NCBI RefSeq assembly: GCF_005160265.1
Contig: NZ_CP039865.1
Location: 1,264,828 to 1,328,827, forward strand
DNA: 64,000 nt
Direction of reading: 5' to 3'
Origin: Phreatobacter aquaticus
Lineage (GTDB): Bacteria; Pseudomonadota; Alphaproteobacteria; Rhizobiales; Phreatobacteraceae
Part shown: positions 26,239 to 34,906 of the stretch, in pieces
How positions within the stretch are numbered: position 1 is the first letter of the stretch
Layout: every line of letters begins with the position of its first letter
Position numbers and translations under genes: made by a program
Notes under the pieces: model-generated
Told to the model about the DNA's origin: nothing
Seen by the model: the letters and a program-made list of their open reading frames with translations, nothing else
The model's database searches: none

Positions 26239-28104
26239 ATGAACCAGGCAACCGACGACATCGTCCTGGAAGGCCTGGGCGAAGAGGGCGGCGCGCGGCC
26301 GACATCCTGGTACATGCGGCCGGTGGAGATCATCGCGTCGGCGCTTCTGGTGGTCATCATCGGCGTGCTGCTGCTCGGCGTCACATCGCGCTATGTCTTT
26401 TCGCTGCCGGTGGTCTGGATCGACGAGGTCGCCTCCATCTCGTTCCTCTGGCTGGCCATGCTCGGCGCCGCCCTCGCGATCGACCGCAACGAGCACCTGA
26501 AGCTCACCCTGTTCGTCTCCCGCATGGGCGAGCGCAAGCGGGCCTTCTTCGAGACCTTTGGTTCCTGCATCACCGGCACCTTCGCCGGCGCGATGATCTA
26601 TCCCGCGGTCGACTACATGATCGAGGAATCCTTCGTCACCTCGCCGGCCCTCAACATCCCGAACAGCTGGCGTGTTTCCGCCATTGCCGTTGGCCTGGTG
26701 CTGATGTTCCTGCTGATGGCCCGCCACCTGGTGGTCAACGCATTGCGGCGTGACGTCGTCATATCCGTCCTGATCCTGGTCGCGCTCGGCGTTGCCGGCT
26801 GGCTCCTGATGCCGGTGTTCAAGGGACTGGGCTATGGCAACATCCTGATCTTCCTGGTGATTGTTGTCGCTGCCTGCCTGTTCATGGGCGTGCCCATCGC
26901 CTTCTGCTTCGGCATGGGCACACTGTGCTTCCTGCTGTTTTCCACCAGTGTTCCGACCCTGGTGATGATCGGCCGCATGGATGAGGGCATGTCGGGCATC
27001 ATCCTGCTCTCTGTGCCGATCTTCGTGCTGCTCGGCTGCGTTCTAGATGCCACCGGCATGGGCAAGGCCATCGTCGATTTCCTCGCCTCCATGCTTGGCC
27101 ATGTGCGGGCCGGCATGTCCTACGTGCTGCTCGGCTCGCTGTTTCTCGTCTCCGGCATTTCCGGCTCAAAAGTGTCGGATATGGCCACAGTCGCCCCGGC
27201 GCTGTTCCCGGAGATGAAGCGGCGTGGCTACAAGCCGAAGGAGCTGATCGCGCTGCTCGCCACCGGCGCCGCCATGGCCGACACGGTGCCGCCCTCCATC
27301 GTCCTGATCGTGCTCGGATCGGTGGCTGGTGTGTCGATCGCAGGCCTGTTCAATGCCGGCTTCGGCATTGCCATGGTGCTGCTCATCGCGCTCGCCCTGC
27401 TCGCCCGCTGGAAGGCGACCGTCGAGGACCTGAAGGGGGTTCAGCGCCTGTCGTTTGCCGCCATCGGCCGCACGGCCCTGGTCGCGACGCCGGCACTCAT
27501 CTTGCCGTTCATCATCCGCGGCGCGGTCGGCGGCGGTGTCGCAACCGCAACCGAGGTCTCCACCATTGCCGTGCTCTACGCGATGATCATCGGCATGGTC
27601 ATGTATGGCGGCATCAAGCCGGCCAAGCTCTACAGCATGCTGGCCGAGACCGCCGCCATGTCGGGCGCCATCCTGATGATCCTCGGCACGGCGCTCGCCA
27701 TGGCCTGGGCCCTGACCCAGACCGGCTTTGCGCGCGATCTCGCCACCTTCATGGCGGGCCTGCCGGGCGGCTGGCTCACCTTCATGGCGTTCTCCATCGT
27801 GGTGTTCCTCATCCTCGGCTGCGTGCTCGAGGGCCTGCCGGCCATCGTGCTGATGGCGCCGCTAATGTTCCCGATCGCCAAGAATCTCGGCATCAACGAC
27901 GTCCACTATTCCATGGTGGTCGTCACCGCCATGAATGTCGGCCTGATGACCCCGCCCATCGGGATCGGCTTCTACATCGCCTGCAAGATCGGCAATGTCT
28001 CGCCTGACGAGGCGATGGGCGCCATCTGGCCCTATCTGATCGCCCTTCTCGTCGGTCTCGCCGTCATCGCGGTGGTGCCGCAATTATCGACCTGGGTGCT
28101 GTGA
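26239..28104 (+). CDS. TRAP transporter, fused DctQ-DctM permease
   Basis: A 621-residue inner-membrane protein in which the small DctQ subunit (residues ~1-170, four helices, with SRYVFSLPVVWIDEVASISFLW) is joined to the large DctM subunit (from ~200, about 12 helices; FCFGMGTLCFLLF, GMSGIILLSVPIFVLLG, SGISGSKVSDMATVAPALFPEM, MADTVPPSIVLIVLG, GLMTPPIGIGFYIACK). Together with a periplasmic DctP it drives Na+-coupled uptake of an organic acid. The start at ATG 26239 gives MNQATDDIVLEG; the frame is open to 26188. The DctP gene follows rather than precedes it. Divergent from the IclR operon. Confidence 0.92.
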   Translation: MNQATDDIVLEGLGEEGGARPTSWYMRPVEIIASALLVVIIGVLLLGVTSRYVFSLPVVWIDEVASISFLWLAMLGAALAIDRNEHLKLTLFVSRMGERKRAFFETFGSCITGTFAGAMIYPAVDYMIEESFVTSPALNIPNSWRVSAIAVGLVLMFLLMARHLVVNALRRDVVISVLILVALGVAGWLLMPVFKGLGYGNILIFLVIVVAACLFMGVPIAFCFGMGTLCFLLFSTSVPTLVMIGRMDEGMSGIILLSVPIFVLLGCVLDATGMGKAIVDFLASMLGHVRAGMSYVLLGSLFLVSGISGSKVSDMATVAPALFPEMKRRGYKPKELIALLATGAAMADTVPPSIVLIVLGSVAGVSIAGLFNAGFGIAMVLLIALALLARWKATVEDLKGVQRLSFAAIGRTALVATPALILPFIIRGAVGGGVATATEVSTIAVLYAMIIGMVMYGGIKPAKLYSMLAETAAMSGAILMILGTALAMAWALTQTGFARDLATFMAGLPGGWLTFMAFSIVVFLILGCVLEGLPAIVLMAPLMFPIAKNLGINDVHYSMVVVTAMNVGLMTPPIGIGFYIACKIGNVSPDEAMGAIWPYLIALLVGLAVIAVVPQLSTWVL

Positions 28105-28198
28105 CGCCAGCCGTCGCCTTCACCCCAATGCCTTGAATGCCGAGGCCGGATCCATACCGGCCCGGTTTCCATCCAAAGACCATACCGGGAGTAACGCC

Positions 28199-29218
28199 AT
28201 GACTCTGTCACGCCGCCGCCTGATGCAGGGCACCGCCGCCGCCGCCACATTCGGCTCATTCTATATCGGTGGGGCCCGCGCCCAGACCGCCGAGTTCACC
28301 TACAAATACGCCAACAACCTTCCGCTCTCGCACCCCGTCAACGTGCGCGCCAACGCAGCGGTGGAGAAGATCAAGGCCGAGACCAACGGCCGCGTCGTCA
28401 TCCAGATCTTCCCGAACAACCAGCTCGGCTCCGACACCGACATGCTGAGCCAGGTGCGCTCGGGCGGCGTGGAATTCTTCACGCTCTCGCCGCTGATCCT
28501 GTCGACGCTGGTGCCAAACGCCTCGCTGAACGGCATCGGCTTCGCCTTCCCCAATTACGACACCGTCTGGAAGGCCATGGACGGCGAGCTCGGCGCCTAT
28601 GTCCGCGGCCAGATTGGCCGCGCCAATCTCGTCGTCATGGACAAGATGTGGGACAACGGCTTCCGCCAGATGACCTCGTCCAAGGGCCCGATCAACACGC
28701 CCGACGACCTCAAGGGCTTCAAGATCCGCGTGCCGGTGAGCCCGCTCTGGACCTCGATGTTCACCGCCTTCCAGTCGGCGCCGGCCAGCATCAACTTCGC
28801 CGAGGTCTATACCGCCCTGCAGACCAAGGTGGTCGATGGCCAGGAGAACCCGCTGGCGATCATCTCGACCGCCAAGCTGTTCGAGGTGCAGAAGTACTGC
28901 TCGGTCACCAACCACATGTGGGATGGCTTCTGGTTCCTCGGCAACCGCCGCGCCTGGGACCGCCTGCCGGCCGATCTGCGCACCATCGTCCACAACAACC
29001 TCAATGCCGCCGCCGTGCTGGAGCGCGATGACGTCGCCAAGCTCAATGCCGGGCTGCGCGCCGATCTGACCTCCAAGGGCATGGTCTTCAACGACACCGA
29101 GGCGGCGCCCTTCCGCGAGGCGCTGCGCAAGGCCGGCTTCTATGCCGAATGGAAGAAGAAGTACGGCGACGAAGCCTGGGCCATCCTCGAAAAGGCTGTC
29201 GGCTCCACGCTCGGCTGA
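28199..29218 (+). CDS. TRAP transporter substrate-binding protein (DctP)
   Basis: A 339-residue periplasmic binding protein of the DctP family. The N-terminus has a twin-arginine-type leader (SRRRLMQGTAAAATFG), unusual but frequent in TRAP proteins. Family motifs: GRVVIQIFPNNQLGSDTDMLSQVRSGGVEF, DDLKGFKIRVPVSPLWTSMF, the substrate-arginine region KIRVP, and AEVYTALQTKVVDGQENPLA. GGGAG precedes ATG 28199, which decides the start over the earlier frame opening at 28133. It lies 94 bases after the fused permease and before a strong hairpin. The ligand is likely a carboxylate; its identity is unknown. Confidence 0.93.
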   Translation: MTLSRRRLMQGTAAAATFGSFYIGGARAQTAEFTYKYANNLPLSHPVNVRANAAVEKIKAETNGRVVIQIFPNNQLGSDTDMLSQVRSGGVEFFTLSPLILSTLVPNASLNGIGFAFPNYDTVWKAMDGELGAYVRGQIGRANLVVMDKMWDNGFRQMTSSKGPINTPDDLKGFKIRVPVSPLWTSMFTAFQSAPASINFAEVYTALQTKVVDGQENPLAIISTAKLFEVQKYCSVTNHMWDGFWFLGNRRAWDRLPADLRTIVHNNLNAAAVLERDDVAKLNAGLRADLTSKGMVFNDTEAAPFREALRKAGFYAEWKKKYGDEAWAILEKAVGSTLG

Positions 29219-29239
29219 GCCATCGGCTTGACCTGATCC

Positions 29240-29272
29240 GATCCCGGCGCATTGCGATGATGCGCCGGGATC
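29240..29272 (+). terminator. Hairpin terminator after the first TRAP operon
   Basis: A perfect 13-bp inverted repeat (GATCCCGGCGCAT / ATGCGCCGGGATC) with a seven-base loop, 21 bases after the dctP stop. No strong T-tract follows. The remaining bases up to 29585 hold no gene that can be supported. Confidence 0.7.
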
Positions 29273-29585
29273 ATCTTTGACCTGGCGCGCGCCGAGTTAT
29301 CCGGCCGCCGACATCTGCCAGGCCTCACGCGTCCCGGAGCAGCCGCCGACGCCGATCGGCCTCTCTGCTGGCGATCGTCCGGCCCTCCAATCCCCATCTC
29401 AGGCGAGCCCCGCTGACCAGCGGCATGAGGCTGACGGCCTTTGGCGACCATCCGAGCGCAGTATCGCTGCCCTTGGCTCGGACCTCTGAACCATCCGACA
29501 GATCCAGGCAGCGCCTTGCGGAGGCGCGCGTCTGCGCGTGCGCGACCCGATTGACAGGCGCACCCGAAACCGCGACAATTATCTT

Positions 29586-29611
29586 GCGAATTAAAATTCG
29601 CATTCCGAATT
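29586..29611. promoter_or_regulatory. Overlapping palindromic operators before iclR
   Basis: GCGAATT-AA-AATTCGC (29586-29601) is a perfect inverted repeat. Its right arm also pairs with a third half-site to give AATTCG-CATTC-CGAATT (29595-29611). The cluster ends 14 bases before the ATG of the second iclR gene in an AT-rich patch, so it probably covers the promoter and mediates autoregulation. Confidence 0.55.
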
Positions 29612-29625
29612 ATTAAAGTCAAGCC

Positions 29626-30456
29626 ATGGCCGCATCGCCATCCACCGAGACATCCGACAAGAACACCGTGCAGTCCCTCGCCAAGGGATTTCGCGTGCTG
29701 CAGGCCTTCACTGCCGATGAGAGCGAGCTTGTCCTCGCCGATGTCGCGCGCGCAGCCGGTCTCGACAACGGCACGACCTTTCGCCTCCTCAACACGCTGG
29801 TCGGGCTCGGCTACCTCGAGAAGGTCCCGGAAACGCGCCGCTTTCGCCTGACGCTGAAATGCCTCGACCTAGGGTTCAATGCGATTGCCCGCAGCGACCT
29901 GAGGACACTCGCCCGGCCGCTTCTGCGCGGTCTTGTCAGCGAGCGCATCGAGGCGGCTTCGCTGGCTGTCCCCGACGGAGCGGACATTGTCTATGTCGAG
30001 CGTGTCCAGGCAGGCTTTGCCCGCCTCGGCGTCGATGTGCGCATCGGCAGCCGCGCGCCGGCCTATTCGACGGCGGTTGGCCAGGTGATCCTCGCCCACC
30101 TGCCGCGCGACACCCAGATCGCGGTGCTGGAAGCCCGCCCGCGCGAGCGCCGCACGCCGGCCACGCTCACCGCGCTGGACGACCTGCTCGCGCGCCTTGA
30201 TGAGGTGAAGGTCGCCGGCTTCGCCCTGTCCGACCAGGAAAATGTCAGCGGTTTGCGCGTGCTGGCGGCCCCCGTTGTTGATGCCGACGGCGTGCCGGTT
30301 GCCGGCCTCAGCGTGGCCGCGCCGTCCTTCGCCATGCCTCTCGCCGATTTCGACAAGGCCGCCCGCCAGCCCGTTCTCGAGGCGGCCAGCCGCCTGTCGC
30401 GCGCCGTCCAGGCTGCCGGCAGCGCGGCCCTGCCTCTCGCCCATCCTTCACCATAA
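29626..30456 (+). CDS. IclR-family transcriptional regulator
   Basis: A 276-residue regulator. The winged helix spans about residues 14-80 (VQSLAKGFRVLQAFTADESELVLADVARAAGLDNGTTFRLLNTL) and the effector domain follows (VYVERVQ, VDVRIGSRAPAYSTAVGQVILAHLP, LSDQENVSGLRVLAAPV). The sequence resembles the PcaR/PobR side of the family, whose known ligands are aromatic or ring-derived acids; that resemblance is weak evidence. No Shine-Dalgarno is visible before ATG 29626. It starts a run with a DapA-like enzyme, a TTT binding protein and an SDR, and is the likely regulator of these genes. Confidence 0.92.
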   Translation: MAASPSTETSDKNTVQSLAKGFRVLQAFTADESELVLADVARAAGLDNGTTFRLLNTLVGLGYLEKVPETRRFRLTLKCLDLGFNAIARSDLRTLARPLLRGLVSERIEAASLAVPDGADIVYVERVQAGFARLGVDVRIGSRAPAYSTAVGQVILAHLPRDTQIAVLEARPRERRTPATLTALDDLLARLDEVKVAGFALSDQENVSGLRVLAAPVVDADGVPVAGLSVAAPSFAMPLADFDKAARQPVLEAASRLSRAVQAAGSAALPLAHPSP

Positions 30457-30483
30457 CCAGCAGAACCGACCAGGGAGCCTTCC

Positions 30484-31428
30484 ATGTCCGTCATGACCAA
30501 TTTCCACGGCCTGATCCCCGCCATGGCCGTGCCGTTCCGCGCCGACCATTCCATCGACGAGCAGGAACTGACCGGCTTTGCCCAATGGCTTGCCCGCCAG
30601 CCCGGTGTCGTCGGCATGATGACCAATGGCCATACGGGCGAAGTCTTCTCACTGACCCCGCGCGAGCGTGCCGAGGTGACCCGGATCGTTGCCAGGGCGA
30701 CCGAAGGTGTCTGCCCGGTCGTGTCCTCTGTCGTCTGCGAGGGCATCCGCGACGGCATCGAGCAGGCCGGCTGGGCCCGCGAGGCCGGCGCCAAGGCCCT
30801 CGACATCATGCCGCCCCATCACTGGCTGCGCTTCGGCTTCCGCCCGAGCCACGTGATCGAATATTTCACGGCCATCGGCGAGGCCAGCGGCCTGCCGCTG
30901 ATCGTCCACGTCTATCCCGCCTGGACCAAGGCCTCGTTCTCCTCCGACTTGCTGGCCGAGCTCGCGCAACTGCCCTTCGTCAAGGCGTTCAAGATCGGCA
31001 CGCGCGAGATGAACAAATATGCCCGCGACCTCCAGGCGATCCGCGCGGTCGCGCCGGGCAAGGCGCTGCTGACCTGCCACGACGAATATCTGCTGGCCTC
31101 GATGGTGCAGGGCGTCGACGGTGCGCTGGTCGGCTTTGCCTCGCTGATCCCCGGCCTGATCAACGATCTGCTGCAGGCGGTGCGCAACGGCGACCTCAAG
31201 ACGGCGCAGATGCTGCAGGCCAAGATCGATCCGCTGAAGGAGGCGGTCTATGGCGGCGGCGAGCCGACCGGCGAGGCCCATGCCAACATGAAGGCGGCCA
31301 TGGCGGCGGCCGGCATCTTCCGCTCCGGCGCCGTGCGTGCGCCGACCATTGCCCCCAATGCACAGGAGCTTGCCGTCATCGCCGAGGCGGTTGCCTCCGC
31401 TGGACTGTCGCGCCTGCGCGCTGCCTGA
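30484..31428 (+). CDS. Dihydrodipicolinate synthase family (DapA-like) aldolase/lyase
   Basis: A 314-residue TIM-barrel lyase of the DHDPS/NAL family. The Schiff-base lysine is K170 in VKAFKIGTRE, and the conserved tyrosine is in VHVYPAW. The family glycine-Thr loop reads MTNGHTGEVFSLT (NGTTGE is normal), so the pyruvate-binding loop is altered. This suggests it is not the lysine-pathway enzyme, whose gene would show GTTGE and GIKDSSGD. Members of this branch act on keto-acid or sugar-acid adducts. GGGAG lies before ATG 30484. It sits between an IclR gene and an uptake binding protein, so a catabolic aldolase or hydratase role is inferred. Confidence 0.85.
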   Translation: MSVMTNFHGLIPAMAVPFRADHSIDEQELTGFAQWLARQPGVVGMMTNGHTGEVFSLTPRERAEVTRIVARATEGVCPVVSSVVCEGIRDGIEQAGWAREAGAKALDIMPPHHWLRFGFRPSHVIEYFTAIGEASGLPLIVHVYPAWTKASFSSDLLAELAQLPFVKAFKIGTREMNKYARDLQAIRAVAPGKALLTCHDEYLLASMVQGVDGALVGFASLIPGLINDLLQAVRNGDLKTAQMLQAKIDPLKEAVYGGGEPTGEAHANMKAAMAAAGIFRSGAVRAPTIAPNAQELAVIAEAVASAGLSRLRAA

Positions 31429-31444
31429 GCCGGAAAAATCCGGC
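31429..31444 (+). other. Short intercistronic hairpin
   Basis: GCCGGA-AAAA-TCCGGC directly follows the DapA-like stop codon, in the 45-base gap before the TTT binding protein. It may protect the upstream mRNA or lower downstream expression. Confidence 0.35.
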
Positions 31445-31473
31445 CTAATAACAACAACCCAAGGGAGGACAAC

Positions 31474-32463
31474 ATGCAGAGACGAACCCTCATCAAGGCC
31501 GCGGCCGGTGCAGCGCTGCTCGGCACCGTCCGCGCGCCTGCCGTGCTCGCCCAGGGCGCCTGGCCGCAGCAGGGCCGCACGATCAAGGTCATCGTGCCCT
31601 GGCCGCCCGGCGCGGCCAATGACGCGCTGGGCCGCCTGCTCGCCCAGCGGCTTCAGGAGAAATACGGCGTCACTGCCGTGGTTGAGAATCGCAGCGGCGG
31701 ATCGGGCCTCGTCGGCACCACCGCCGTGCTTCAGGCTGAGCCCGACGGCTACACGCTGCTCGCCAGCGCCTTCAACACCGCCGTCATGCCCTTCATCCTC
31801 AAGGGCGCGACATTCGATCCGCAAGTCGATCTGGAGGTCATGGCGCGCACCGCAATCGCTCCGCTGGTCAGCGTGATGACGGCCCAGAGGCCGCAGAAAT
31901 CGCTTGGTGAGATGATCGCCGCCGCCAAGGCCAATCCGCGCGACTGGCTCTTCGCCATCTCCTCGCTCGGATCGGCCGGCCATCTGGCGACCATCGAATT
32001 TGCCCGGCGCACCGGCATTCCCTTCGATCTCGTGCCCTATCGCGGCACGGCGCCGGCGCTGACCGACATCATGAGCGGCAATGTCCACCTGCTGATCGAT
32101 CCGAGCTTCGCCCTCCTGCCCGCCGCGCAGGACCCAACGCGGGTGAGGGCGCTTGGCATCGCGACCAAGGCCCGCTCGAAGCTTGCGCCCGACCTGCCGA
32201 CCATGGCCGAATCCGGCCTGCCGGGCTACGAGTTCAACTCGTGGTATGGCGTCTGGGCGCCCAAGGGCACGCCGCGCGAGATCTCCGAAAAGGTCAATGC
32301 ACTGATCCAGGAGACCATGCGCGATCCTGTCGTCGCCAACCGCCTGACCACGACGCTGCTGGAACCGGTCATCGAAAGCATCGACGACACCAAGCGTTTC
32401 ATCGCCAGCGAAATCACCCGGGCGGGCGAACTCCTCAAGCTCGTCAACTTCCAGCCGGCATGA
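31474..32463 (+). CDS. TTT (Bug-family) periplasmic substrate-binding protein
   Basis: A 329-residue tripartite tricarboxylate transporter receptor. It has a twin-arginine-like leader (QRRTLIKAAAGAALLG), then IKVIVPWPPGAANDALGR and VENRSGGSGLVGTTAV, the ligand-binding loops of Bug proteins, and SSLGSAGHLATIEF, YRGTAPALTDIMSG and LPTMAESGLPGYEFNSWYG. GGAGG precedes ATG 31474. No TctA or TctB permease gene is near, so it is an orphan receptor, a common situation for this family. The ligand is probably a carboxylate. Its stop overlaps the SDR start by four bases. Confidence 0.92.
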   Translation: MQRRTLIKAAAGAALLGTVRAPAVLAQGAWPQQGRTIKVIVPWPPGAANDALGRLLAQRLQEKYGVTAVVENRSGGSGLVGTTAVLQAEPDGYTLLASAFNTAVMPFILKGATFDPQVDLEVMARTAIAPLVSVMTAQRPQKSLGEMIAAAKANPRDWLFAISSLGSAGHLATIEFARRTGIPFDLVPYRGTAPALTDIMSGNVHLLIDPSFALLPAAQDPTRVRALGIATKARSKLAPDLPTMAESGLPGYEFNSWYGVWAPKGTPREISEKVNALIQETMRDPVVANRLTTTLLEPVIESIDDTKRFIASEITRAGELLKLVNFQPA

Positions 32464-33149
32464 TCAACGCCATGCGGCACGCCATCGTCACCGGCGCAAG
32501 TTCCGGCATCGGGGCGGCGGTCGCGCGCCGCCTCCTCGTCGCCGGATGGCGGATCACCGGCTTCGATCTCAGCCCCGTCACGATCGACGCTGATGCCTAT
32601 CGCCATGTCATCGTCGATCTGACCGACAGCGCCGCCAGGCTCGCGGCCGTCGATGGCGCCGGGCCCGTCAATGGCCTGGTGCATGCTGCCGGCATCATGC
32701 GCGGCGGCAGGCTTGGCGAACTGGACATGGCGGCGGGAGAGCTGATGTGGCGCCTGCATGTCGAGGCAGCGATTGCCTTGGCCGACCGGCTGGCGCCGCA
32801 GATGACGGCGGGCGGTCGCATCGTGATGATCGGCAGCCGTGCTGGTCAGCGCGGTGTGGCTGCGAAAAGCCAGTACGGCGCCGCCAAGGCGGCGCTGGCA
32901 GGCCTCGCCCGGTCCTGGGCGAAGGAGCTCGCGCTCCGCGGCATTACGGTCAATGTCGTGGCACCGGCGGCCACCGACACCGCCATGCTGGCCGACCCGG
33001 CGCGTTCCGCCATCCCGATGGAAATGCCGCCGATCGGCCGGCTCATCCGCCCCGAGGAGATCGCCGGGCTCGTCGCCTATCTGTTCTCCGAAGACGCCGC
33101 CGCGATAACCGGACAGGACATCGCGATCTGCGGCGGCTCGTCGCTCTGA
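32460..33149 (+). CDS. Short-chain dehydrogenase/reductase
   Basis: A 229-residue classical SDR. The cofactor motif is TGASSGIG (about 11-18), followed by NGLVHAAGIM in place of NNAG. The active-site serine is in MIGSRAGQRG and the Tyr-x3-Lys pair in SQYGAAKAA is intact. The C-terminal LFSEDAAAITGQDIAICGG is typical of the family. ATG 32460 overlaps the preceding stop by four bases; a second in-frame ATG (32472) is possible. It ends the IclR/DapA-like/TTT unit and probably oxidises or reduces a hydroxy/keto acid in that pathway. Confidence 0.88.
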   Translation: MINAMRHAIVTGASSGIGAAVARRLLVAGWRITGFDLSPVTIDADAYRHVIVDLTDSAARLAAVDGAGPVNGLVHAAGIMRGGRLGELDMAAGELMWRLHVEAAIALADRLAPQMTAGGRIVMIGSRAGQRGVAAKSQYGAAKAALAGLARSWAKELALRGITVNVVAPAATDTAMLADPARSAIPMEMPPIGRLIRPEEIAGLVAYLFSEDAAAITGQDIAICGGSSL

Positions 33150-33162
33150 TTCCCTGCGCGGC

Positions 33163-34398
33163 CTAGCCGGCGGCGAGAATGCGCCGGCACGCCTCGACGA
33201 ACACCTGAGCGCCAATGGCGATGTCCTCGTCGGACGTGTTCTCGGTCCAATGGTGGCTGATGCCGCCGATGGACGGCACGAACAGCATGCCTGCCGGCAT
33301 CACTGTTGCCAGGATCTGGGCGTCATGGCCGGCACCGCTCTGCATGCGCAGGGACTTCGACGGCGCAAAGACGCCGCTCGCGGCCTCCACGGCATCCTGG
33401 ATGCGGCCGTCCATGGCCGCGGGCGCGCCGACCCGGATCCGCTCGATCGCGACCTGGCACGGACCATTGGTCGAAGCCTCCTCGGCCATGCTTCGCAAAA
33501 GCGCCTCGAGGCGCGCGATCACCTCGACGTCGGCATCGCGAATCTGGAGCAGCATTTCCGCGCTGCCGGGGATGATGCTGGGCGCGCCCGGATCGAGCGT
33601 GATGCGCCCGGTGGTCCACACCGTCCGGGGGCTTGCGACCTTGGGAAAGCGTTCGTCGACGGCTACGCAGAAATAGGCCAGGGCGAGGCCCGCATCCTTG
33701 CGCACGGCCATGCGCGTGGTTCCCGCATGGTTCTGGACGCCGGTGAACGTGATCCGATATTGCCAGATGCCGACAATGGAGGTCACGACTCCGATCTTCA
33801 GGCCTTGCGATTCCAGTGTGTCGCCCTGTTCGATATGCGCCTCGAGATAGCCGATATGGCGCCCCGGCTCGACCATGGCCCGGGGCCGGCCTTCGAGGCC
33901 GACCTCGCGCAGCGCGTCACGCATGCTGCGGCCGCTCTTGCGATCGCGCGCGGCGTCGATTTCCTCGTCCGTGACCGCGCCGACATAGGACCTGGACCCC
34001 ATCAGCGAGCCGAAATGGCCCTCCTCGTCGCACCAGGCCGCGACCTCCACCGCGCCGGATATCGCGGGATCATTGTTGAGGACGCGCGCGGCCTCCAGCG
34101 CATAGACGACGCCGAGCGGACCATCGAGCCAGCCGGCATGCGACTGGCTCTCCAGATGCGACCCCGCGAGCAGCTTCGGGCCGGACTTTGGGCTCTGCCC
34201 AACGAGATTGCCGATGCCATCGAGCTCGCCCGATAGGCCGGCCTCGCCGAACCGCCGCGACAGCCAGTCCAGCGATTGCATGTGCTCGGGTGAGAATGTC
34301 GGCTTGTGGACGCCGGTTTTGTAGGCCCCGATGGCGCGCAGCGCATTGAGGTCCGCGATCACGCGCTGAGTGTTTACCGCCACAGGGCTGGCCGTCAT
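33163..34398 (-). CDS. M20-family hydrolase, allantoate / N-carbamoyl-amino-acid amidohydrolase type
   Basis: A 411-residue binuclear-metal amidohydrolase of the hydantoinase/carbamoylase family. Metal-site motifs: AGSHLESQSHAGWLDGPLGV, CDEEGHFGSLMGSR and YLEAHIEQGDTLE; the dimer domain has HAGTTRMAVRKDAG; the last metal ligand is in ISHHWTENTSDED. Known members hydrolyse allantoate, ureidoglycine or N-carbamoyl amino acids to release ammonia and CO2. It is convergent with the SDR gene (13-base gap) and divergent from the second TRAP operon, so it may serve the substrate of either. Shine-Dalgarno GAGG is eight bases before ATG 34398. Confidence 0.9.
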   Translation of the reverse strand: MTASPVAVNTQRVIADLNALRAIGAYKTGVHKPTFSPEHMQSLDWLSRRFGEAGLSGELDGIGNLVGQSPKSGPKLLAGSHLESQSHAGWLDGPLGVVYALEAARVLNNDPAISGAVEVAAWCDEEGHFGSLMGSRSYVGAVTDEEIDAARDRKSGRSMRDALREVGLEGRPRAMVEPGRHIGYLEAHIEQGDTLESQGLKIGVVTSIVGIWQYRITFTGVQNHAGTTRMAVRKDAGLALAYFCVAVDERFPKVASPRTVWTTGRITLDPGAPSIIPGSAEMLLQIRDADVEVIARLEALLRSMAEEASTNGPCQVAIERIRVGAPAAMDGRIQDAVEAASGVFAPSKSLRMQSGAGHDAQILATVMPAGMLFVPSIGGISHHWTENTSDEDIAIGAQVFVEACRRILAAG

Positions 34399-34906
34399 CG
34401 CAATTGCCTCTTCCAGGTCGCTGTCCGCAGCAGGTGTGGCGGAACGCCGGTAGCTTTACTGGCGGGGCGGCCGGTCGTGAAGGCCTCGCAGCGCAAGGAG
34501 CACCCGTCACGTTCGAACCAGAATGCGCCGAGGCGGCGAACTCTGCCGCGTCCAGAGCATGGGCCTCAGCGAGGATGAAGCGCGGACTGACGGGTGCCTC
34601 TAGCGCCAATCATGAGCCGCTTCGGCCTTGCAGCTGCCTCAAGGCCTCATGCCTGGAATGGCCTGAAGGAGAGAGCAGGACACACGTCATCAAGGCGGAA
34701 GGCCAGGCACGGACCTGCATACATTCTGCATGCAAGATCGCCATCGCGCCGGTTTCTTGTGCGCCGGAACACGGCAAAGGAACCGCCATCGGCGGTCAAT
34801 TCGCGGTCGGCTCCGCCTTTCTGTCGTGGCATAGGCTTTGCGTTCCGCAGGGGACAGGCCGCCAAGCCCCCGGTGGTGCGGGGTGGGGTCCTGATGGAGC
34901 CCTTCG
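34399..34906. promoter_or_regulatory. Divergent promoter region with a TGCAT...ATGCA palindrome
   Basis: About 508 bases between the divergent amidohydrolase and dctP genes. No supported gene is present. A 19-bp imperfect palindrome, TGCATACATTCTGCATGCA at 34716-34734, has outer arms TGCAT/ATGCA and inner CA/TG pairs, as in operators of FCD-type GntR regulators (family knowledge). No GntR gene of that type is in the window, so the binding protein would be encoded elsewhere. Confidence 0.45.
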
